A DNA stretch of 64,000 nt from Psoroptes ovis (lineage: Eukaryota > Arthropoda > Arachnida > Sarcoptiformes > Psoroptidae), in contig PQWQ01000008.1 of NCBI GenBank assembly GCA_002943765.1, positions 1,488,001 through 1,552,000 of the forward strand, written 5' to 3'. Positions 26,098 to 37,100 of the stretch are shown in pieces. Every line of letters starts with the position of its first letter. Positions within the stretch are counted from its first letter, which is position 1. The translations under genes and the position numbers were made by a program. The notes below the pieces were generated by a model. It was not told the origin of the DNA, searched no databases, and saw only the letters and a program-made list of their open reading frames with translations.

Positions 26098-27021
26098 TAA
26101 ATAAAATTATTAGTTTTGATTCAAAGTTAATAATTGAAAATATTTAATAAATATTTCATAAAGATTTTGAAATTATCAATTTATTTGATTAAAAACCACA
26201 TCACATTTGTGTTTATGTGTGTAAGAGGTGGTTACCTGTTCAATTGTACGAAACTTAATGTCATTGATCATTGATTGATTCAAAAAAAAAAAAAAAAATT
26301 TCTCCGAATCGAATCTGTGTGAAAGGGTGTTAACGAACACTTTGTTAACCTTTGTTTGAAGGTTAATTTATTAATTAAAACATTTTCATTAATTAATTTT
26401 GACAAAATTTGATCAATTATTCAATTATTGATTAATGAATTAATTAATTAATCATTTCAGTCCCCCAAAGCTGTCAAAAAGCTAAAAAATTTCAAACTCC
26501 TCCACTCAGGCTCCTATCCTGTCAAGCCTATCAACGATTAGCTACTAGCTTTTCAGCTTAGGTCTTAAGCCTTAGAAAATTTTTACGAGAAATTCAAAAT
26601 GTTTCAATTAACATTTTTAGATTTTTTTTTTTTGTTTTCAAAAATTTATTCTCAGACCTGACCTTTCAACTTTATTTACCTTATTATCAAATTATTATCT
26701 TAATTATTTATGTTTTCATTCATTCATTCATACATAAGTTTATTTATTTTTTGTTCATTTTATTTATTTTTTCATTAGTTTGACCTTTGACCTTCAATGA
26801 ATAATCAAATGATAATAATGTTAATGATTCATTTTTTTTCTTTGATTCGCTTGTCATTAGAAAATATATCATGAATAAATTAAATTCAAAATACATTTTA
26901 TAGCTCCGATATTTGCATATGTATAACCTTTAATTATAAATGTATAGCCTTACATCTAAAACCCATAAAGAAATCATTAAAAATTCGAGCAAAACTCTCC
27001 AACAAACCTTCACAGCAAAAT

Positions 27022-27046
27022 TTATCCTCTAAATTTTAGAGGATAA
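27022..27046. repeat. Perfect 12 bp-arm palindrome
   Basis: TTATCCTCTAAA (27022-27033) and TTTAGAGGATAA (27035-27046) are separated by one base. Confidence 0.8.
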
Positions 27047-28524
27047 TCCCCTGAATTTGACCCTCTAATCAAAAGCCTCATAAAACTTTTTAAACCCTTT
27101 GGATACCTTTCTCCAAATACCTTGCTCAGCCTACTCGAGTATGCTTACCATGGTTCAATTATCCACTGATTTACTGGCCCTAGCTGGTCCACTGACCTTC
27201 TCTTGCAAGGCTATACATTATCGTTTAATATTTCTTTATCATTTCATCATCATTTCTCATATAATGAAAATCATATCAACAAATACGAATATGAATTTAT
27301 CTTAAAAAAATTCAAAATTCAAAATTTTTCTCATCAAAAATTATTCATTGAATCAAACAACTAAAATAATGATAATCAATGATTATTATCATCTATTTAA
27401 ACAATCCTCAAAGGTCAAAGGTCAATTTTTTCAAATTTTAATTTTTTCAAAAAAATTTCAAATTATTAATTTTGACATTTGTCTTGTCTAAAAATTAGAT
27501 TTTATTTGATGAAATAATTAGTGAAAAACTACGCAAAAACTGCGTAACGTGTGCACACCACTACTGGTCATTATTGTCATTATCAATTTATGATAAGGTA
27601 ACGACCTTAACGTAAACATTATTCGAGGACCAAGCAGCAGCAGCAGCAGCGAAGCAATTGGATAATTGGAAGCTGCTTGGTGCTCATCAGCCGCAGCAGC
27701 AGCAGCCGAACACTGGTAGCATCAATACGGCTAAACAACCAGGGGTGAACATTTGTTTAACCTTTCTGTTTACCCACCTTTGATTAACCTCTATGTTTAC
27801 CTTTGTACACCTTTGCTTGGGGTCACCTTTGCGAACCTTTACGACCCTTTGTGAATGTGTTTACCTCTGTGAACGTCCTATTTACCTGCCATGTTTGAAT
27901 GTTGGCAGAATGTTTTTACGATGATCATCACCAAAATGAACATGTTCAATTCGGGTCCATCCACACATGTTTTCAATGTTCAATGATGATAAGTAGATTT
28001 TATCATTATTAGCGTAATAATTATTGCGCATTTGTACGTTTTATTTGAATTTTTTTCCTTTCGTTTGTTTGTTTGTCTTCGATAATTAAAATACTAATTA
28101 TGATAACAACAACCAACAAAAAAAAAAAAAAATTGAAATTAATTTTAATTCAATTCAGATAATGAAATAATATTGATAATGGTCATCGCTATATGGTCAA
28201 TGCCCGTGACACAGTTGTTTTAATTTTTGACCAACAAACGGCCATCCCCGAGTCTCGGTCGGGCTTTCCTAGCTTTTGCAGTATTAAATATGACAGTTTC
28301 GTGTGCAAATTTTACAAAATTTATTGACCGTTTAGTGATTTGAAAAATTGAAAATGATCAATTGTATAAACTCCTCCTGATATGTATGTGAAACGGAACC
28401 TTGATTTGAATTTGTCAAAGGTCCATTTGGTTATGAGCTACATTGAGCTATCTATTTTTAATGACCGTATGATATTTGAATTGATTGTGTGGGATTCTCT
28501 CTTCGACTGGCGTAACTGAATGTA

Positions 28525-28605
28525 TTATGTTGTCCGAAAAGTTCTAGCAGATTTCTATGGGCAACTCTATTCGATTAAGCGTAATAAACTTTTCGGACAA
28601 CCTAA
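28525..28605. mobile_element. Mariner-type MITE, TA-flanked
   Basis: TTATGTTGTCCGAAAAGTTC to AACTTTTCGGACAACCTAA, 81 bp, TA on both sides. The core CAACTCTATTCGATTAAGC is shared with the copy at 40287, so the two form one subfamily. Confidence 0.85.
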
Positions 28606-29416
28606 TATTTTAACCAAAATTAAGCCAATCATTGGAAGAATTTTGCCGTAAAACTTGCGCAACAATCATTTATGATACGCGAGACAAGATTGATTCGATT
28701 AAATGATAAATCAAATGATTGGCCAAAGTAAATAAATTTTTCGATTCACAAAATTGTCGCGCATTAAATGTTCAGCAAGCTGTACTACGCAAGCTGTGTG
28801 TACTACACAAGTGTTTATGACCCAAAAATATTTCCATCAAAAAAAAAAAAAAGTTTTATGGTCAAACATTTTACATTTCACAGCTGTTGTCTTTGTCCAT
28901 TACCTGCAAAGACAACAACAACAGCAATCATCGTGAATATCTTCGACAAAAAACATTAAATCTTCGTTCAAACATTAAGACCTTTTTTTTGACAAATTCA
29001 CAGGTTAACAGATCGTCTTACGATTGAAGACTTCGATATCATTAGTGACCAGTGACCATTCATCGTGCACCAGCCAGTGGCCCGTCCATGCACTGGCCGT
29101 TGGCCATTCGCTTCACCATTCGAAGCATCCACCATTAGCCAATATATGGGAACATAATAACCTCTTCGGGAAAGGCTATAGGTTGTCTTTCACACTGATG
29201 TATTGATTACAACCTTTTTGTTTGGCCAAAAAAAAAAAAATTTGTCAATTGTCACGAAATTGTATCATCAGAAGAGTGGTCATCAGTCGTAGTTAAGCCA
29301 CTTCACAAGTAGGTAATCAAAGATCGGTGGCTACCTGAAGATTTCCACCTGATGTCTTTGAGTGCGAGTGAGTGCGTGTGAATCGAAAATCTGACAAATT
29401 GTCCATTGTCCATTCG

Positions 29417-29436
29417 CACACACACACACACACACA
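29417..29436. repeat. (CA)n microsatellite
   Basis: Ten CA dinucleotides, followed by GACACACA. Confidence 0.9.
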
Positions 29437-29634
29437 GACACACAAATGATGTTTAGGTTCAAAATAAGTTCGTGTGTTTTCGTGTGTGTTCAAAGTGTTA
29501 AATTTAAATTTTTCCGAAAAATTTTCCCGAAAAATAATTTTGTCTTTATGAAAGATTTATGGGAAATTTTCTCACTTGAAAATTTTCCACACTAAGGGTT
29601 GTAACCTGAAGAATCAAATGGGCAAATTTCTTTC

Positions 29635-29662
29635 AAAAAAAAAAAAAAAAAAAAAAAAAAAA
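29635..29662. repeat. Poly-A run of 28
   Basis: Longest homopolymer in the window. No retroposed gene or obvious target-site duplication is seen upstream, so I do not call it a retrotransposon tail. Confidence 0.85.
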
Positions 29663-30799
29663 TGACCAATAATAGCCTCGTAATTGGTGGTGGCAATTGG
29701 AGTGATCTGGCGCCCTTTATAGCTCCAAATTATCATTTAATAAATCGATTAACCCCTTAACTTCGACGCATCGTTTGCTTTAAACATCACCTTGCATCTC
29801 TTTGTTATCTATAAAAATAGTGAATTTTGGGCGCCTTCCAGCTGCCAGTGGAGCTTTAGTCTCAATTCTATGTGGCGCCCTCTGAGCGCCTATCGATTGC
29901 AATGGTTTAATGGTTTTGTCAAAACAAAATACCTTCAGATGTTAAAAACGTTTACGCATCTTTCGAATTAAAACACAGATGCAAAGCCAAACCAGTTACG
30001 GGCGTCATTTGATTTTAGTGGAATCACTTCAATTCGAGCTTGAATTTATAGGATTTAAGGCACTGTTCACCACCACCACCACCAATCCTCATCAAGGCGC
30101 CATTTGACTGCGCCTTAAATGCTTTTAAATACCTTTCAAAAACGTTTTGTTCTTTGAATCGTTTAAATCAAACAAACGCATACTGTAAAGGCGTAGTAAA
30201 GTGTTGAATCATTCCGATAGGTCGAAAAATTTCGAAAAATTCAAAATTATCCTAATCGATAGATATAAGACAATTGTGGCCATGGCCAATCATAAAGAAT
30301 TTCACAGTTGAATTTTCACAAAAAGGTTTTGAATTTTCTCCAGAATTTTCCGAAAAATTTCCCCTAAATTTTAATAATTTTCCTTAATCTAAGTATTCGG
30401 GAAAACTTATCAAACTAAAAATCAATCATTCTATATAACCATTTCTATCCATTGAAGTCATATATATCGAAATTATCTGTGATGTATTGTATCAACTACT
30501 TGTGTGTTGTATAATGATGATAATTATGAGATATTTGCGCTTCTCAATCAATTGTATTCATGATGATGATGATGATGATCAATGAATTTGAATTATTAAA
30601 AAAAAAATAATTTAAATCGAAATTATCATCATTCATTGAGATTTATTCATTATTTTCATAATAAGTGCCGCCATCTGCCGAGCTGAAATTAAAATAAACA
30701 AACGACCTATATGAATTGCCCTAAAAATCACATTGTTTTGTTTTGCAAAATTTTTCAATTTTCAAAAAATTTCAATTTGTCAAAAATGACCATCTTCAG

Positions 30800-32311
30800 A
30801 TGATAATTACACCAAGAATACACACAATGAACGATTCGACGTCGATATCATCTTTGGCGAAGATGAAATGCCCCGAAAATGGCCAAGAATTACGTCAATT
30901 ATTCGGCGAAATTGATCAATTATTCAATTGTTTACCACCGAAAAGAGTTGATCGTGGATTTATATCAGATTCATCGGTGATAATCAAGAATAGATTGACG
31001 AAAATCAATGATTTCATCGGCAAAAATAGTCTGCCACCATTTAAATTATCCAAAAATCTGCCATCGACCAGCAAAGAATTGAAACGTTTATATACGAATA
31101 TTGATAAATTATGCCGGCTACCACCGACGAGATTAAAGAATAATGTAGCCGAAATCATTGAGAAGCATCAACGCCGAAGAAAATATCCAAAAACTCGCAA
31201 AGAATTTGATAAATGTTGGTCCGGAGAGATCGCTCCATTCTATCGTATACCGATTCCATTTAAACTGGGTGATCTCAATGAAAGCGATCAGCTGCTCAGG
31301 CTGGAGCAGAAACCACTGAAATCACCAGAACCTCAGTCAGATTTACCGCCGAAACTGCTCAAACCACCTCCAAATAAATTCACACTGTTTCAACGCAGAC
31401 AATTCAATCATTTAGATCAGATTCCATTGAAAAATGATCGAAATGAATTGTTTAAATTGAAATCCATTAATCATTCATTACAATCATCATTGTCCGATTC
31501 ACCATTGGCCACAAATGATCATAAATCTGTGATAAACATCGACAGCGGCCGCAAGAAGCCGAAGGCTAGGTCTAAACCGAAGGTCAAGACCGAAATCTGT
31601 AAAGAAAACCAGATGAAAATTGTCAAAAATGATAAAGCTAAGGGGCTTCAAGTCAAAGCTACGCATAGTAAATGTCCACGATTGGTGACATTCGGTAAAA
31701 TATCGGACCCAAACATCGGTCTTCGATCTCAAATGTCAAGTATACGTGATTATCTGCTGAATGTTCGTAGCCAATCGAAGCCTAAAAGCACGGAACAAAC
31801 GAATCCAGCTAAACCGAGCCGAAAATCTCGTAAGAAATCCAAATCAACCGAAATGGATTCCGGTTACAGCAGTAATTCATCGTCTAGTCATTCGATACCA
31901 TCATCACCAATGTCATCAGCGTCGGCTGATGATGCTTGTACCATTAAATCATCATCAAACAATTCAACATCGATTAAATCATCCTCGACATCGAGTTATT
32001 CGACAAAAATTAATCCAAATGGTCGAACAATACGCCTTAAGGATCAATATGCAAAATTTCTCGAACGACAAAATCAACGTAAAACACGTGTTAAACAGGA
32101 GAATGTTACCGAAATTGAAATGATTGTTGAATGGAATGCCAAAACAATGGTCACCAGTGATCAATGTCCATCAACACCGAAACACCTCGGCAATGAAACA
32201 CCACCAATATTAGACTTTAATATTGATTTTACCTCATTCAACAATGGTGATAATGGTGAAGGACAAGATCAAATGAATGACCTTGACAATTGGTTACGTG
32301 AAATCTCGTGA
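30800..32311 (+). CDS. Unrecognised single-exon protein with three internal repeats
   Basis: I do not recognise this protein. It reads 503 aa from the ATG at 30800; an alternative ATG with a better context (CACAATGA) is at 30827. The sequence CATCTTCAG just before 30800 could also be a splice acceptor from an unseen upstream exon. The N-terminal third holds three related segments, at residues about 24-50, 87-112 and 129-156. Each has a P...EL/EF-x-x-(L/C)-(F/Y/W)...I(D/A)...LPP or IP pattern (for example QELRQLFGEIDQLFNCLPP and KELKRLYTNIDKLCRLPP). The middle (residues about 180-300) is basic and Pro/Lys-rich. It is followed by a Ser-rich stretch (about 365-410), and the C-terminus is acidic, ending in DLDNWLREIS. 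There is no signal peptide or membrane segment. Codon use and the long frame support a real gene. An AATAAA lies about 195 bp past the stop. A nuclear or scaffold role is only a guess from composition. Confidence 0.8.
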   Translation: MIITPRIHTMNDSTSISSLAKMKCPENGQELRQLFGEIDQLFNCLPPKRVDRGFISDSSVIIKNRLTKINDFIGKNSLPPFKLSKNLPSTSKELKRLYTNIDKLCRLPPTRLKNNVAEIIEKHQRRRKYPKTRKEFDKCWSGEIAPFYRIPIPFKLGDLNESDQLLRLEQKPLKSPEPQSDLPPKLLKPPPNKFTLFQRRQFNHLDQIPLKNDRNELFKLKSINHSLQSSLSDSPLATNDHKSVINIDSGRKKPKARSKPKVKTEICKENQMKIVKNDKAKGLQVKATHSKCPRLVTFGKISDPNIGLRSQMSSIRDYLLNVRSQSKPKSTEQTNPAKPSRKSRKKSKSTEMDSGYSSNSSSSHSIPSSPMSSASADDACTIKSSSNNSTSIKSSSTSSYSTKINPNGRTIRLKDQYAKFLERQNQRKTRVKQENVTEIEMIVEWNAKTMVTSDQCPSTPKHLGNETPPILDFNIDFTSFNNGDNGEGQDQMNDLDNWLREIS

Positions 32312-34132
32312 TTTCGGGGACCATTCATCAATTATTGTTGACAAGGGTGGTGGCCACTTTGCATCCCCGATCCTTGGTGCAGTCGGCGGCCGTTCTTCAC
32401 CATTGTAACAGCCACGATTCTAATGATTGACAGGATTATTTTTTGGATATTTTTCAAAATTTTAATTCAAAAATGATTAATTTAATTTGATTCTAATTTA
32501 TTACGAAATAAAAATTAAATTTTAAATCAAAATTATAAATTTTCAATGCGGCTATTTCTACCTACAGTAACAAAGTTGGATGAAAATGGTCGTTTCGAAT
32601 TTTTTCGCCAATTTTTTTTTTGTTTTGTTGTTTTGCTTTCCACCACCACCACCATCACTGTTCATTTCACTTCACTTTTCATTCGCGCATCAATTCAATT
32701 CACCAAAAAGACAACAAGCAGCCACCAAAGCTAAAACAAGCATTGATATCATTTTTTTTGAGCAGCAAAACAGTGAAAATACAAATAAATGAATGAAATA
32801 AATTAATTTTGATTATTTATTTCTATGAGTTTTTTGTTTATTTTATTTTGAATTTCGCCATATATTTTCACATTATAATTGTCTCTGTTTGTATGCGAGC
32901 GAAATAACAGCAAAAAATACTCGAAAATAATCAAGCAATTGAAAATACATTGAATTTGAATTGTTCAAATTAATTCAAATTTTTTAAATTGAGCACACAC
33001 ACACACATACACAGCGAAATAGAAGAGAAGAGTGTAAAATAGAGTAAGTAAAATATTGAAAATATAAATATAAACAAATTATAAATTGTATGTATCAATG
33101 TATTTTAACAAATATGTGTGTTTGTATGATTGGTTTTAGTGTTTTTGTGTGTGTTTGTTGTGTATTTTGTATTTACTTTTATTTCCATTTCATTTTCAAT
33201 ACAATTATTCAATTTTTCAACGCTATCTTTGAAAATGGCGGAATTACCATCGAAATAATGATAAATGATTTTTGTTTCGAATTTAAATTCAATACGATTT
33301 GATTGAATTTGAATGAAATTTAATGAAAATTATTGAATTAATTGAACACATTTCTGATTCTTGATAATTGCAAGAAATTTTCAATCGAATTACTGATCAA
33401 TTATTAATCAATGATCGAGCAAATGATTGTAATTACGATTCGTTAATTAATGAATGAATCAATTAATGTTATTACACTAATTTCGAGCATATTATTGAAG
33501 CTGTTTGATTGATGATTTGTCGCTTATTGATTTGGAATCTTATGAATCACGTTGAATGAATTTCGTATTGAATAATAATAATAATCTTATTGAAATTTCT
33601 GTTTATTTCTGAAAAATTAGATTTAAAAATTTTTCCGTTCATTCTGTTTCTGTTTTGTTGTATATTTTAATAATAATTCAAAAATATTCATATTATTCTT
33701 CAATACACACACACATAAACACACGTTTATTTGTTATTTCATTTTTTGGTGTGGTTTCTTTTTTAAATAATTTCATTCATTCATTCATTAACATTGTGAA
33801 TATTTTTTCCATAGATATTCATAGACATTTATGATTATGATTTCCCCATAAAAAATACATATGTCTAATGTTTAATGTGTATGTATTTTTCAAAAATGTA
33901 AATCCATAACATTCAATCAAGTAAATGATTGAAAATCATTAAAAAATTCAAACATTTTAATAAAATTTTCAATATTTGTATTTAAATACAATTAATTAAT
34001 TCCATTTTTCAATATTTTCTTATAATTTTTAGTAGAAAAAAACAATAACAAATGATACTAATGATAAAATAATTCAAGAAATATTCTTAAATTGTGTTTG
34101 TGTCAAATTCTCTCTCCATACAATGTTTGATA
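32312..34132. other. Intergenic region upstream of the DIDO1/PHF3-like gene
   Basis: An AATAAA near 32506 probably ends the upstream transcript. The rest is AT-rich with CA/TG runs (about 32994-33015, 33710-33725). Open frames at 32546-32792 and 33090-33302 are low-complexity and unsupported. The 5' UTR of the next gene presumably lies near 34000-34132. Confidence 0.6.
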
Positions 34133-34146
34133 ATGTCGTCGAATAA
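34123..34146 (+). other. Seven-codon uORF overlapping the main start
   Basis: ATGTTTGATAATGTCGTCGAATAA opens ten bases before, and runs across, the main ATG at 34133, in a different frame. It encodes MFDNVVE. It would be met first by a scanning ribosome, so it could lower translation of the downstream protein. The transcript start is not known. Confidence 0.5.
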
Positions 34147-37100
34147 TCAAAATAATATCGATAAATGTATTGAAAAACTTGATTCGAATCCATTAAATTC
34201 ATCAGATTTAATCAGTGAAAATAATAGTAATAAAAATAATCATCAAAATACAAGTGAATCATCAATTGATACCGATATCGGTATGAATCAATCATCATCA
34301 TCATCAACAAAAGCATCTGCAACAGCATTAATATCACCATTATCATCATCAGCGATTCATAATAATAATAATAACGATAATAGCAACGATATTAATGATA
34401 ATTTATTTCTTTGTTTTGATCCACAATTATTGACATATAATCAATTTATTCGTATTGAACATTCATATTCATCAATAAAAAAGGTGAGATTTTCATGTTT
34501 GTTTTGTGTTTAAAGGCATTTTCACTTAATAACTTACGATTTTCAAAATTTTTTCTTTGACAGGCAAAAACAAAATTGAATAAAAAATTGAAACAAAAAC
34601 AAGGTGACAAAGCAAAGCCAGCTACTGAATCAGGTAAATGAATGAATTATATTTGCTTAAATATTTAGTTTGATTTATTTGTTTTTTAAATGTTTTTCTC
34701 CGCAGACAAAAACAAGAAGAAAAAATTGGAAAATAATTCAAACGATACGAATAAATATTCACCATCAACGATTGAATCTATTCAGCACAACGAACCAAAA
34801 TTATCCACGATTGAAGATTCAAAAATTGTCAAAATTAAAACTGAAGATAATTACGATAATATGAATTCGGAAAGCTATGAAAATAATCAACAACAGCAGC
34901 AACAACAAATATCTGCAAGTGGACGCGTACAGCGAACCCGTAAAAAACCTAAACGTTGGGATAATGATGAATTGGAAGTAGATTTCAGTGGTGGCCGTTT
35001 GAATTTATCAACGCTGTCAGATGATACAAAACCAATTATTAAACAACGTAACGATGATGAAGATCAGCAGCCACCATCGGCCAAAAAAATCAAAAGTGAA
35101 CCCCAATCGAAAACTAAGCTGATAATCGTTGAAAACAGCGGTAGTAAAGTGGGGAAAAAAGAAGAACCAATCGATGATATTGTAATGAAAAATGGTGATG
35201 ATAATGATGATGAATATGATGAAGAATTATCAGCTGATGATGATGATGATGATGATGAATCAATCGATGAAGAGGAGGAGGAAGATGATGACGAAGAAGA
35301 AAATGATGATAATTCATCAAATTTTGATTCGGATGATGATCCAGAAAAGCTATGGTAAAGTTATTTAATCAGCTGTTTTGATTATTCATAATTAATGTTT
35401 TGAATTATTATTTCATAGGTGTATTTGTCGACAGCCATATGATGATCGTTTTATGATTGGATGTGATTGTTGTGAAGAATGGTTTCATGGTAAATGTGTT
35501 AATGTGACTAAAGTACAAGGTAATTTTCCGGTGTTTTATTGGTGCTTTGAATTGATTTCATTCTATTTTCATTAAATGAAAGGTCGAAAAATGGAAAAAC
35601 TAGGTGAAGATTGGTATTGTCCATCATGTCGTGAAGCGTTGAACAAAGGTGAACCAAAAGAGCTGTTGAAAAAGCGAAAAATTGAAGAAAATAAAGAACG
35701 TGAACGTATGGAAGCGGAAAAACGTGCTGAACAAAAAGCAACTAAACAGCGGAAAAAGATTGAAAAAGAAAAACGTAAACACCAGCAACAACATCGTCGA
35801 TCATCATCAAAACATTCAAATAGTAGTCATCATAATTCATCGAATAAATCGCATAATATGCCACCACCACCATCAACGACCAAAACGAATAAGCATGAAT
35901 TATTGTTGAAAAAAGAAGAAGAAGAAAAACAGCGGTTGAAACGATTGATAAAAGCATCGAAAAAAGATTTAAATGAAAAGCGAGAAAAATTGAATAAATC
36001 ATCCGCATCAACAACGTCGATCAAAATTGAATCAACAACATTATCATCAGCTGATAGTGTTGATAGCAATAATAATAATAATAATAATTCAAGCGAAAAT
36101 ACTGATACATTACTGCAGAAACATGATTCTACAATGTCAAAATTGTCACATAATAATTCAAATTCTGTTGTAAACAATGCACATTCACCCGTAACAATGG
36201 TGGTGGCAGCAGCTGCAACGGCTGCTAAACATAAAAAGCATAAAAATGATCCAATCGACAAATCGGTTCAAGACCTATTCAAAGCCGATACAACAACAAC
36301 GCCGACCAAATTAGTTCGGTCATTGTCATCATCATCATCATCGATGTCTTCATCGATATCACCAACATCGACATTACCATCATCGACATTGATATCTACC
36401 TCATCAATGAATCAATCATCATCAATGACTGCCAGTCATTCTAATGTAAATAATAACAGTAACAGTAATAATAATCAAATGTCACCAACAATAAATCAAT
36501 CAAGAAAATCAAGTATCGATTCACGAAGATCATCATTATCATCGAATAATTCATCAATCACGAATAATGATAATGATAATAACAAGTCATCAATGACCAT
36601 TAATTGTCCTAATTGTCACAGTCAAATTATGCGTAATGTTAATGTACATCAACATACAACAACTGGGGAACAATTGAAAACAATTTATTGTAATCACGAA
36701 TGTTTACAATCATATGTCACTGAAATGTTGAAGCTGATTAAAAAATTGAATAATCTCAAAGATGGTAAAACGAAAACAGTAATTCGCCTCATAGATCGTA
36801 CCAATAATCAACGAATAGAATTTAATGTAAATGATAAGGATCTACATGAATTCATTAGACATAATCCAACATATGAAATTTATAAAGCAAATTCGCTGAG
36901 ATTAAAATTATCTACGTCATCATCGTTGAATATTAACAATAATAACGCAAATGTAATCAAAAATAGCCATAAATCATCAAGCCATATTGGTGGTAAACCA
37001 AAGCCAGAACCACCAACTACACCGACCAAATCAAACAATAATAAATCGATTCGATCAATGGAACGTACTTCAAGCATTTCATCAAATCATGATGATGATA

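Larger units (their letters stand above)
21561..28524. other. Noncoding desert, right-middle part
   Basis: No supportable gene. It includes two MITEs (25216, 26018), a TTAACCCTTTCGT tandem repeat, a (GAATTC)n tract, a perfect palindrome at 27022-27046 and CAG/CTG-rich stretches near 27629-27710 that do not sit in a plausible exon. Confidence 0.65.
28606..30799. other. Desert right edge with GGCGCC cluster
   Basis: Noncoding up to the gene at 30800. The GGCGCC hexamer occurs at 29709, 29830, 29874 and 30096, with related GCGCC or GCCGCC cores at about 29886, 30109 and 30667. This is striking in DNA otherwise poor in GC. It may be a promoter or boundary region for the downstream gene. Confidence 0.55.

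Noticed and set aside
29635..29662. Poly-A run as a retrotransposon tail
   Set aside because: No retroposed body, promoter box or target-site duplication found upstream.
35830..36261. 143 aa minus-strand frame inside the DIDO1/PHF3-like gene
   Set aside because: Antisense shadow of a Ser/Asn-rich exon; no domain, and the sense strand has conserved domains.
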